Source: Corynebacterium sp. HS2168-gen11
GTDB lineage: Bacteria; Actinomycetota; Actinomycetes; Mycobacteriales; Mycobacteriaceae
Assembly (NCBI RefSeq): GCF_024834075.1
Contig: NZ_JANUXR010000005.1
Location: forward strand, 114,428-178,427
Reading direction: 5' to 3'
Length of the DNA: 64,000 nucleotides
Shown here: piece by piece, positions 39,261 through 46,780 of the stretch
Layout: each line of letters begins with the position of its first letter
Position numbering within the stretch: position 1 is the first letter of the stretch
Notes under the pieces: model-generated
Database searches by the model: none
The model's input: only the letters and a program-made list of their open reading frames with translations
Told to the model about the DNA's origin: nothing
Translations under genes and position numbers: made by a program

Positions 39261-40190
39261 TTACAGTAAGGTCGTACCGAATTCGACGGTTAAGACACGC
39301 AACCAGTTAATGAAATCGCCCCACAGGCCGGTGACCAGCGCTAATCCTACAAGAATCAGCGCGATGCCACCAAGAATTTGAATGTGGTGCGTATGGCGAC
39401 GCAAAAAGCCAACACCGTGTAATGCACGCGCCGATCCAAAGGCTACCAACACGAATGGCACGCCCAGGCCAAAGCAGTAGGCGATCATTAAGGCCACCCC
39501 ACGTGCTGCAGTAATGCCTTCAGTGCCTGCGGCAACAGAGATGATTGCGGCTAAGGTTGGACCCAAACATGGTGTCCAACCGAGTGCAAAGACTCCGCCG
39601 AGCAGTGGTGCGCCAATCCAACTGGTAAGTTTTTTCGGGCTGAGGCGATGTTCTTGCTGCAAGGCAGGAATCCAGCCGCTAAAAATAACGCCCATAATAA
39701 TTGTGACCACGCCGCCGATGCGCATGAGCACCTCGTTATTCAAGGCAAGTGCTTGAATTGCGCCTAAAACAGAAACGGTGGCAAGTAAAAAGACAGTGGT
39801 AAAACCGGCAATAAATAATAAAGCGGCACCAGCGACTTTCCAACGGTCGCTGCGACGCACGCGGCTGCCATGCACCTGATCAAGTTCTACTTCCCCGCCA
39901 ACAACGCTGGCCAAATAACTCAAATAGCCAGGTACCAGCGGGATCACGCAAGGACTGGCAAAGGAGACGAGTCCAGCAAGAGCGGCGGCGGCTAGGCCAA
40001 GGAATAATGGTCCGCTTGCTACGGCGGTTGCAAAGGAATCGCCAAGCGTGCTGGCGGCGGTGATGGTGGTCGTTGCGGCTACTTCGGTGGCGACTGCAAG
40101 GGTTGCAACGTCGGCGCCGGCGGCGGTCGCAGCGTCGGCAAGCGTGGCGACGTGAGCAGCCTCAGCGACGGCGGTTATGCTGGCACTCAC
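39261..40190 (-). CDS. ccdA: Thiol-disulfide electron transfer protein CcdA
   Basis: 309-residue DsbD/CcdA-family membrane protein that moves electrons across the membrane to keep apocytochrome Cys reduced. The signatures are LAGLVSFASPCVIPLVPGYLSYLA and FALGWTPCLGPTLAAI, each with its Pro-Cys. It is longer than the usual ~250 because of about 50 Ala/Thr-rich residues at the N-terminus. It starts with GTG 40190, overlapping the tlpA-like gene. Confidence 0.92.
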   Translation of the reverse strand: MSASITAVAEAAHVATLADAATAAGADVATLAVATEVAATTTITAASTLGDSFATAVASGPLFLGLAAAALAGLVSFASPCVIPLVPGYLSYLASVVGGEVELDQVHGSRVRRSDRWKVAGAALLFIAGFTTVFLLATVSVLGAIQALALNNEVLMRIGGVVTIIMGVIFSGWIPALQQEHRLSPKKLTSWIGAPLLGGVFALGWTPCLGPTLAAIISVAAGTEGITAARGVALMIAYCFGLGVPFVLVAFGSARALHGVGFLRRHTHHIQILGGIALILVGLALVTGLWGDFINWLRVLTVEFGTTLL

Positions 40191-40774
40191 TGCGCTTCAA
40201 GTTCCTGCACGATCGGCAGCAATTCAGTATCAGTAATGGCGCGCAAAAACACCACTGCTGGACGATGCTGCTTATCCAACACAATTGTGGTCGGCACGAC
40301 CGATGCCGGCAAACCGCCTAAAAGAGCTGCGGTTTTGAATGGCGGGTCGAATAAAGATGGATACGTCAAGCCATTATCCACCATGAAATCGGCAGCCAAG
40401 GACTTGGTATCCCGAACATTAATGCCAATCACAGCCCCGCCAGTGGCGCTGAGTGCTTCATGGACAGTTTCCAGATCATCAACTTCCGTCCGACACGGCC
40501 CGCACCATTGCCCCCAGGCATTCAAGACCACCACATGACCTGCGTAATCATCTAAAGAAATCGGCTGGCCTACCACTGCTTCACCAGTGATATTGGCAAT
40601 CGGCGCACGCTCGTCTTCCGCGTAGTGAATAACCTTCTCGCCACCAGGCGAATGAAACTGGAACGTACCACCAATAGCCACCGCATTTGTCCCGGCGGTG
40701 TCGTCCGCGCTACATGCGCTGATCCCAGTGGCTGCAACCAGCGTCATTGCGGCAAGAAACATACGCGTATTCAT
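40187..40774 (-). CDS. TlpA/ResA-like thioredoxin lipoprotein
   Basis: 195 residues with a lipoprotein signal (FLAAMTLVAATGISAC) and a thioredoxin fold with active site NAWGQWCGPCRTEVDDL. It would take electrons from CcdA and reduce the heme-binding Cys pair of apocytochrome c outside the membrane. Gene order TlpA-CcdA-ResB-CcsB is the standard one. Confidence 0.9.
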   Translation of the reverse strand: MNTRMFLAAMTLVAATGISACSADDTAGTNAVAIGGTFQFHSPGGEKVIHYAEDERAPIANITGEAVVGQPISLDDYAGHVVVLNAWGQWCGPCRTEVDDLETVHEALSATGGAVIGINVRDTKSLAADFMVDNGLTYPSLFDPPFKTAALLGGLPASVVPTTIVLDKQHRPAVVFLRAITDTELLPIVQELEAQ

Positions 40775-40786
40775 CTCAAAAGCCCC

Positions 40787-41395
40787 TTAAATATGCTGCG
40801 CTGGCTCGGCGTAGCTGTACTTGACAAGCGTGTCACCTTCAAACACCAGCGAGCTTACCGACGCCAAGTTGCACTTGCGTAACGCTGGATTATGCCACAA
40901 GGGTTTTTCTTGCGCCCACCGCTGCACACATACAATTGGCAATTGGTGACTCACAAGCACTGCTTCGTGTCCACGAGCTCGCTCGACTGCTGCTAAAATT
41001 GCAGCTTGCATGCGTTCCAAGATTTCAGTGTATGGTTCACCCCAACTTGGTTGGAGTGGATTTTTCATTTTCGACCAGTATTTCGGGTGCAACAAATCAG
41101 AGCGCAAACGTTTAACACGCAAGCCTTCAAATTGATTGCCTGCTTCTAACAAGCGTTGCTCAATTTCGATCTCTAACCCAGTGATTCTAGAAATTGGCGC
41201 AGCGGTTTCTTGCGCGCGTTCTAAAGGAGAGCTTTGTAACAGCACAACGTCACGATCGCGAAACATTGTAGCGGTTGCTGCTGCCATTGATTCACCGCGA
41301 GCAGAAAGATGATAATCCGGAATGCGCCCGTAGAGGATCTTTTCCGGATTGAAAACTTCCCCGTGACGCACCAGATGCACAATGGTTTGGCTCAT
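40787..41395 (-). CDS. Histidine phosphatase (phosphoglycerate mutase-like)
   Basis: 202 residues of the histidine phosphatase superfamily with the phospho-acceptor VRHGEVFNPEKILYGRIPDY and the second His in VLVSHQLPI. The sequence is too divergent from GpmA for glycolysis, and the substrate is unknown. The homologue lies at this place, between hemL and the tlpA-like gene, in mycobacteria too. Confidence 0.85.
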   Translation of the reverse strand: MSQTIVHLVRHGEVFNPEKILYGRIPDYHLSARGESMAAATATMFRDRDVVLLQSSPLERAQETAAPISRITGLEIEIEQRLLEAGNQFEGLRVKRLRSDLLHPKYWSKMKNPLQPSWGEPYTEILERMQAAILAAVERARGHEAVLVSHQLPIVCVQRWAQEKPLWHNPALRKCNLASVSSLVFEGDTLVKYSYAEPAQHI

Positions 41396-41486
41396 AATGT
41401 CAATTGCTTCCCTTCAAAAATATTGTGCTCCCTAATTTACCTTACTTGCCAGATTTTGCGGCTATGGCTGTAGAAACAAACGCACA

Positions 41487-41523
41487 CCCTGCAAGCCGTG
41501 CCAATCAGGCAAAGCTTGCAGGG
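41487..41523. other. Hairpin between hemL and the phosphatase gene
   Basis: CCCTGCAAGC (41487-41496) pairs perfectly with GCTTGCAGGG (41514-41523). There is no clear T-run on either side, so termination is possible but not shown. Confidence 0.5.
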
Positions 41524-41608
41524 CGCGAGGCGTCGTAAAGCATCCGTGAATGAAGGTTTTGAGGTGCGAAAGTGACGTTGCGTCACAGATGTTTTCATGC
41601 GCCTCAAT

Positions 41609-41634
41609 TGTCCCTTAAGTCTCTGAAGGGACAG
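41609..41634. repeat. Inverted repeat of the heme-locus motif at the hemL stop
   Basis: TGTCCCTT (41609-41616) and AAGGGACA (41626-41633) form an 8-bp inverted repeat that covers the hemL stop codon. The right arm belongs to GTCTCTGAAGGGACAG, one of the ten CTCTGAAGGG copies in this region. Confidence 0.75.
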
Positions 41635-42916
41635 CAGCTGCCGCTGCCTTCGCCGCAGGCCGCAACGCCTGTTCAATCACAGCAAAATCGTCATCAGTCA
41701 AGGCTGTGGAAACGAACCAGGTTTCAAACACACTCGGCGGCGCGTAGACCCCGTTGTTGAGCAGCTCGTGGAAAAACGGTGCGAAGCGGAAGGTGTCGGC
41801 GGCTTTCATCTGCGCAAAGTTATGCCCTGTCCCTTCAGAGAATTTCACCGATAGCATGGTCCCGGCGCGCTGAATGTGGTGAGCAACGCCTTCGGCCTCC
41901 AATGCGGTGTGCAGAAGCGTCTCGAGCGTATCGGCGTTGGCACGAAGCGTGTCATAAACCTCTGGTGTGGCAAGTTCGAGTGATTTTTTGCCCGCCGCCA
42001 TAGCGATTGGGTTTCCAGACAGCGTGCCGGCTTGGTAGACCGGCCCGATTGGTGCCAGATAGTTCATGATTTCCGCGCGTCCACCAAACGCTGCTGCTGG
42101 CAGGCCGCCTGAGATGACTTTGCCGAAGGTGGTGAGATCGCCTGCCACCTCGTCGATCCCGTACCAGCCTTGGTAGGAGGTGCGGAATCCGGTCATGACT
42201 TCGTCGAGAATCAGTAAGGCACCATTGGCGTGACAGGTTTGTTTCAGCTGCGCGTTGAAATTATTGACAGGTGCCACTGTGCCCATATTGCCGGCTGCAG
42301 CTTCTGTAATCACGCAGGCAATTTCTCCTGGGTGATCTGCGAAGGCCTGCTGAACTGCAGCGATGTCGTTATATGGCACCACGATGGTATCGTGCGCGGC
42401 CGCACCGGTTACTCCTGGCGAATCCGGCAAACCGAATGTTGCCACACCGGAACCGGCACTTGCCAGCAGCGCATCGACGTGGCCATGGTAGCAACCATCG
42501 AATTTAATGATCTTCGGCCGGCCCGTATAGCCTCGCGCCAGACGCACCGCCGACATAGTTGCTTCCGTGCCAGAGTTGACCATGCGCACTTCTTCAACTG
42601 AGGTGCGTTTGATAATCATTTCGGCCAGTTCAATTTCAGCGGCCGTTGGCGCGCCGAACGAAAGGCCATGTTGCATCGCGTCTTGTACGGCAGCCAGAAT
42701 TTCCGGATGCGCATGCCCGAGCAGCATTGGACCCCAAGAGTTCACCAAATCGACGTAGCTGTTCCCGTCAACGTCGGTAAGCTGCGAGCCGCTCGCGCGA
42801 GCAATAAATCGCGCATGCCCGCCAACTGACCCAAACGCTCGCACCGGCGAATTTACCCCGCCTGGAATCAGCCCGCGGGCTTGCTGCATGAGCGCTTGTG
42901 AGCGTGTGGTGTTCAT
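41615..42916 (-). CDS. hemL: Glutamate-1-semialdehyde 2,1-aminomutase
   Basis: PLP enzyme of about 433 residues that makes 5-aminolevulinate from the HemA product. Signatures: [28 protein letters not shown], the PLP Lys in [18 protein letters not shown] and [11 protein letters not shown]. The start ATG 42916 is preceded by TTTTGGAGGAACTTTC. The frame stays open to 42994, but that extension is low-complexity and lies inside hemY. It overlaps hemY by 4 bp. Confidence 0.96.
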   Translation of the reverse strand: MNTTRSQALMQQARGLIPGGVNSPVRAFGSVGGHARFIARASGSQLTDVDGNSYVDLVNSWGPMLLGHAHPEILAAVQDAMQHGLSFGAPTAAEIELAEMIIKRTSVEEVRMVNSGTEATMSAVRLARGYTGRPKIIKFDGCYHGHVDALLASAGSGVATFGLPDSPGVTGAAAHDTIVVPYNDIAAVQQAFADHPGEIACVITEAAAGNMGTVAPVNNFNAQLKQTCHANGALLILDEVMTGFRTSYQGWYGIDEVAGDLTTFGKVISGGLPAAAFGGRAEIMNYLAPIGPVYQAGTLSGNPIAMAAGKKSLELATPEVYDTLRANADTLETLLHTALEAEGVAHHIQRAGTMLSVKFSEGTGHNFAQMKAADTFRFAPFFHELLNNGVYAPPSVFETWFVSTALTDDDFAVIEQALRPAAKAAAAAVPSET

Positions 42917-44319
42917 GAAAGTTCCTCCAAAACTACCTGAGCTTGACGACGCGCTGCTGCAATGACCGCTGGCACACCAACGCCTGCATCCCAAGCGCCA
43001 GTGGCATAGACCCCGCTGACATTCGCCAGTTCCTCTTGCACTGCCGAAACTGTAGCCAAATGTTGCGGACCATAGACCGGGAGTCCGCCAAACCAGCGCT
43101 GCACATAAATCTCGTCGAGCCCAGCCTGCCTGCCATCAAAACCTGTAATGGTGTGCAGATCGTCGAGTGCCAGATCCACCAGGGCGTCTTCATCGGCGCG
43201 AGTCAGTGCGTCATCGCCAAAGCGACCAAAGGAAGCACGCACCAACGCTCCCCCACGGGCACCCAAATGCGGCCACTTGCGTGAAGAGAACGTAAAGGCC
43301 TTCGCGCGCACATCCGGCTCATCGGCGGCCACCAGGATGCCAGAATGCTCAGGAAGTCCCTGGTCCGTGGCGAATTTCATGCCAACCACCACGCTCGAGG
43401 CCAACTGAATGCTGCGCAGTAATGGCGTTGCCGCTGGCACCAAGGTGCGCAATAATAAGGCAGCCGTTGGCGCTGGGGTGGTCACGATCACCGCATCATA
43501 ATGGCCTTCACCTGCACCTTTGAGCACAAATCCGGTGTCGTCGCGCTCGATGCCGGTGACAAATGCCTCAAGGTAGATCTTCGCTTGGGACTGTTCCGCG
43601 AGGGCTTCGTACACCTGCGCATAACCGCCCTCGAAGCTGGCGAAAACATCAGGGGTATAGCTCAACTCGGCATTGCGAGCTTTTCGACGCTGCAGAATGT
43701 CTGCAATCGCCCCAGAAAGGGTGACCTTCTGTCCCTTCAGAGACATTTCATCAAAAGCCCTGGCCAATTCCGGCACAGTGGCCCGCACTCCCAGATCATC
43801 CGACAGCGAAGAGTACACACCTCCCTGCAAAGCCGAGACCACCCGATCCACCACCTGATCGCCATAGCGCTCGCGGATTAAGGCTCCCAACGAGACATCT
43901 GGGCCATCTGGTGACCACGCAATCCCTGGCAATTCTTGCTCAGTGTCGATGCGGTGGCAGGTGGCGGCGTCGAAAAGCTCGGTGCAGCCGGCAGAAGAAG
44001 CCGGGATGCCCATCACCGTGTTGGCAGGCATTGCGTGTAGGCCGCCTTGGGCGTAGAAGGCGGACGGGAGGCCGGAGGGGCGTCGTAAAGCGTCTGCGAG
44101 GCCAAGCTCGGTGAAGAATTCGGTGGCGTCGTGGCGAAATGCCAGGTAGGCTTCCGCGCCCATATCGGTTGGGCCCGAGGCGAAAGGAACGGTCAGCAGC
44201 TTGCCGCCAATGCGCTCGGTCGCCTCGAAGACCTCAAGTTCGAGCTCCGGGCGGGAGCGGTGCAGTTCCCAAGCAGTGGTCAAGCCGGCCAAGCCAGCAC
44301 CGATGATCGCAATACGCAT
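42913..44319 (-). CDS. hemY: Coproporphyrinogen/protoporphyrinogen oxidase
   Basis: 468-residue FAD enzyme with the amine-oxidase fold: [21 protein letters not shown] at the start, the [10 protein letters not shown] segment and [22 protein letters not shown] at the end. In Gram-positive bacteria and Actinobacteria this oxidase acts on coproporphyrinogen (CgoX) in the coproporphyrin-dependent route. ATG 44319 has AAAGGA upstream; it lies just after the hemE stop, so translation is coupled to hemE. The frame is open to 44340. Confidence 0.93.
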   Translation of the reverse strand: MRIAIIGAGLAGLTTAWELHRSRPELELEVFEATERIGGKLLTVPFASGPTDMGAEAYLAFRHDATEFFTELGLADALRRPSGLPSAFYAQGGLHAMPANTVMGIPASSAGCTELFDAATCHRIDTEQELPGIAWSPDGPDVSLGALIRERYGDQVVDRVVSALQGGVYSSLSDDLGVRATVPELARAFDEMSLKGQKVTLSGAIADILQRRKARNAELSYTPDVFASFEGGYAQVYEALAEQSQAKIYLEAFVTGIERDDTGFVLKGAGEGHYDAVIVTTPAPTAALLLRTLVPAATPLLRSIQLASSVVVGMKFATDQGLPEHSGILVAADEPDVRAKAFTFSSRKWPHLGARGGALVRASFGRFGDDALTRADEDALVDLALDDLHTITGFDGRQAGLDEIYVQRWFGGLPVYGPQHLATVSAVQEELANVSGVYATGAWDAGVGVPAVIAAARRQAQVVLEELS

Positions 44320-44323
44320 TGTG

Positions 44324-45418
44324 TTAATTCCTTTGCTCATGAATAATTTCGACAGCGCGCGTAATCATATCTGGATCCGTCGACGGCAACACGCCATGGC
44401 CCAAATTGAAAATATGGCCAACCGCGTCGCCCGCAGCAATCGCCGCATCGGCCTGCGCGCAAATCAGCTCAATCTCCGCGCGCAACGCTCGCTCACCAGC
44501 AAATAACAGCGCCGGATCCAAGTTACCCTGCAACACCTTCGGAGTGGCCATCCGGCGCGCAGCCTGGTCCAATGGCACTCGCCAATCGACGCCGACCACT
44601 TCACTGCCGGCCTCGCTCATCGCGCCGAGCAGTTCGGATGTGCCGACGCCGAAATGGATGCGTGGGATGGAGGTTGGGGTTTCGGGCGCGGTGGCGGCGG
44701 AAGCTCGCGCAACCTCCGCCAAAATCTCAGAAGAGTATGGTAAGACAAACTCTCGATAATCCCGCTCGGTCAAGAAGCCCGCCCAAGAATCAAACAGCTG
44801 AATGGCATCGACACCCGCTTCAATCTGCGTGCGCAAAAAGGCGCTAATCGTTGGTACTAAACGATTCATCAAGGCGTGCCACACTTCAGGCTCACCATGC
44901 ATGAGGGTTTTGGTGCGTTCGTGGTTCTTCGACGGGCCGCCTTCGACAAGATAGCTTGCCAGGGTGAATGGGGCGCCAGCGAAACCGATGAGGGCTTGGG
45001 TTGGGGTGAGTTCGTCTAGGATGATTCCTATCCCTTCAGAGACTTCTGAGACAGAAGTTGTCAGAAGGGGCAAGGCTTGCACGTCTGCCATCGACCGAAT
45101 CGGATGCGCCACCACAGGCCCACGCCCTGGCACGATCTCAACGTCCACACCTGCAGCCTTTAAAGGCACCACAATGTCAGAGAATAAAATAGCCGCATCG
45201 ACATCATGACGACGCACAGGCTGCAACGTGATTTCCGCCAACAGCTCCGGCATGAAACACGAATCCAACATTCCAACGCCTTCACGCGCTTTACGATATT
45301 CCGGTAATGAGCGCCCCGCCTGACGCATAAACCATACTGGTCGGCGCGATGGCTGTTCTCCGCGCGCAGCGTTTAGAAGAGGGGCGTTGGGCAACAAGCG
45401 GCGGTAAGAGGAAGTCAT
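44324..45418 (-). CDS. hemE: Uroporphyrinogen decarboxylase
   Basis: 364 residues. It converts uroporphyrinogen III to coproporphyrinogen III. Signatures: PVWFMRQAGRSLPEYR near the N-terminus, ILFSDIVVPLKAAG, and GFAGAPFTLASYLVEGG. First gene of the hemE-hemY-hemL unit; the 148-bp gap to the HNH gene must hold its promoter, and a CTCTGAAGGG copy lies there at 45464-45473. Confidence 0.97.
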   Translation of the reverse strand: MTSSYRRLLPNAPLLNAARGEQPSRRPVWFMRQAGRSLPEYRKAREGVGMLDSCFMPELLAEITLQPVRRHDVDAAILFSDIVVPLKAAGVDVEIVPGRGPVVAHPIRSMADVQALPLLTTSVSEVSEGIGIILDELTPTQALIGFAGAPFTLASYLVEGGPSKNHERTKTLMHGEPEVWHALMNRLVPTISAFLRTQIEAGVDAIQLFDSWAGFLTERDYREFVLPYSSEILAEVARASAATAPETPTSIPRIHFGVGTSELLGAMSEAGSEVVGVDWRVPLDQAARRMATPKVLQGNLDPALLFAGERALRAEIELICAQADAAIAAGDAVGHIFNLGHGVLPSTDPDMITRAVEIIHEQRN

Positions 45419-45566
45419 ATACGAAAGTATGACAGAAGATACATCTTTAGAAAAGTAAGTGCCCCCTTCAGAGACTCAAGTGATTGCTTAATAAATTTTT
45501 TTCTCACAAGTTCACTTCTGTTTCTTTTCAGAAGACAAGTAGTGCGAACCTCGTTAAGTTGTATCT

Positions 45567-46715
45567 ATGCAAAACGCTTACGAACTTTTCAGCACCGCTG
45601 CCGCACGCAGCGGCGAGTTGCTGATCCATATCCGTAAGCACAATCTCACGTCGGACGAAATCTCTCGCGACCTTCGTATTTCCCGCAAGGTCGCGAATCG
45701 CTACCGGTGGATCGCTCGCCATATTCCGCTTTCGGCTTTGCGCGTCGCCGCCAAGCTTCAGCTTTCACTCGAGCAGCTAGACATCACCACAAGTATCCTC
45801 AACCAGGTCAATCCCCTGCAGGCCGACATCGACAAGACGCGCCTTGAATTTTTCAACATTTGTGCAGCTACGCCCATTGACGATCTGAAGAGAGAATTAG
45901 CACAAAAAGTCACCACCCTCAACCAACGCCTCCCGCGCCCAGCCTCGCCTCGTGGCGCCGCGTCGATGCGCCCTGACCGCGCTGGCCTGGGCCATTGCCA
46001 TTTCATGCTGCCGTTTGAGCGTCATCAAGCGGTCAATAATGTTTTGCACAAAGATGCCCTCTCGCTGCGCGCTTCCAACGAAAATCTCAGCTATGCCGCC
46101 GCCGTGGCCCTCGCATTCGAGCGCCGCATCCTGCACGCCCAGCCCGTCGTCGACAAGCAGCTTAGCCCATGTTTCCTGTTCCCACTGCGCCCCGGCGAGC
46201 ACTACTTCAACGACGGCACCGTTGCCACCATCGACGGCACGACCCGCCCCCTCGCCTCGCTTCTCGACGCCGAACTGGCCGACTTCGGCTACGCCATCGT
46301 GTACGAGCTTGACGACGACGGCCAGCCCAAAATCGCCACTTCAGCGAAGCTATCTCGTACCAAACGTCTCTTCAGCCCATGGCAAAAATTTCTCAGCGCC
46401 GCAGAATACCTCGTCTGCCAGCATCCTAACTGCACCCACAAGGCCATAGGCTGCGACTCGCACCACCTGCGCGCCTGGTCGCAAGGCGGACCCACCACGC
46501 AAGACAATTGCGTTCCACTATGCGGCCCACACAACGCCTACAACGACGACAACCCGAACGCCCCGCCGCGTCACGGCCGTGTCGACTATGACCCAATCAC
46601 CGGCAGAATCGGGCATCGAGCCACTCCGCAGTCGCCGTTCACCTACAACCAGCACCCGCTGATTGAAAAAGGTGGGCAATTCTGGGCTCATCAGTACTAC
46701 CGGACGCATCCATAG
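45567..46715 (+). CDS. HNH endonuclease domain protein (DUF222/13E12-like)
   Basis: 382 residues. The N-terminal part is helical (SDEISRDLRISRKVANRYRWIARHI), a DUF222-like domain. The C-terminal HNH site has Zn Cys pairs (CQHPNC) and CDSHHLRAWSQGGPTTQDNCVPLCGPHN. Family knowledge: such proteins are abundant and often multicopy in Corynebacteriales; their role is unclear, possibly mobile. It is the only plus-strand gene in the heme region and separates hemE from the ATPase. Its 3' half is rich in C and reads differently from its neighbours. Confidence 0.85.
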   Translation: MQNAYELFSTAAARSGELLIHIRKHNLTSDEISRDLRISRKVANRYRWIARHIPLSALRVAAKLQLSLEQLDITTSILNQVNPLQADIDKTRLEFFNICAATPIDDLKRELAQKVTTLNQRLPRPASPRGAASMRPDRAGLGHCHFMLPFERHQAVNNVLHKDALSLRASNENLSYAAAVALAFERRILHAQPVVDKQLSPCFLFPLRPGEHYFNDGTVATIDGTTRPLASLLDAELADFGYAIVYELDDDGQPKIATSAKLSRTKRLFSPWQKFLSAAEYLVCQHPNCTHKAIGCDSHHLRAWSQGGPTTQDNCVPLCGPHNAYNDDNPNAPPRHGRVDYDPITGRIGHRATPQSPFTYNQHPLIEKGGQFWAHQYYRTHP

Positions 46716-46729
46716 GCGCATACGCAACA

Positions 46730-46766
46730 GCCGCTTCTCTTCTGAAAAATCTTTGAAGAGAAGCGG
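46730..46766. terminator. Bidirectional terminator between the HNH gene and the ATPase gene
   Basis: AGCCGCTTCTCTTC and GAAGAGAAGCGGCT pair perfectly over 14 bp around a 12-base loop, with convergent genes on both sides. Confidence 0.85.
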
Positions 46767-46780
46767 CTATAAGTGCTGCT

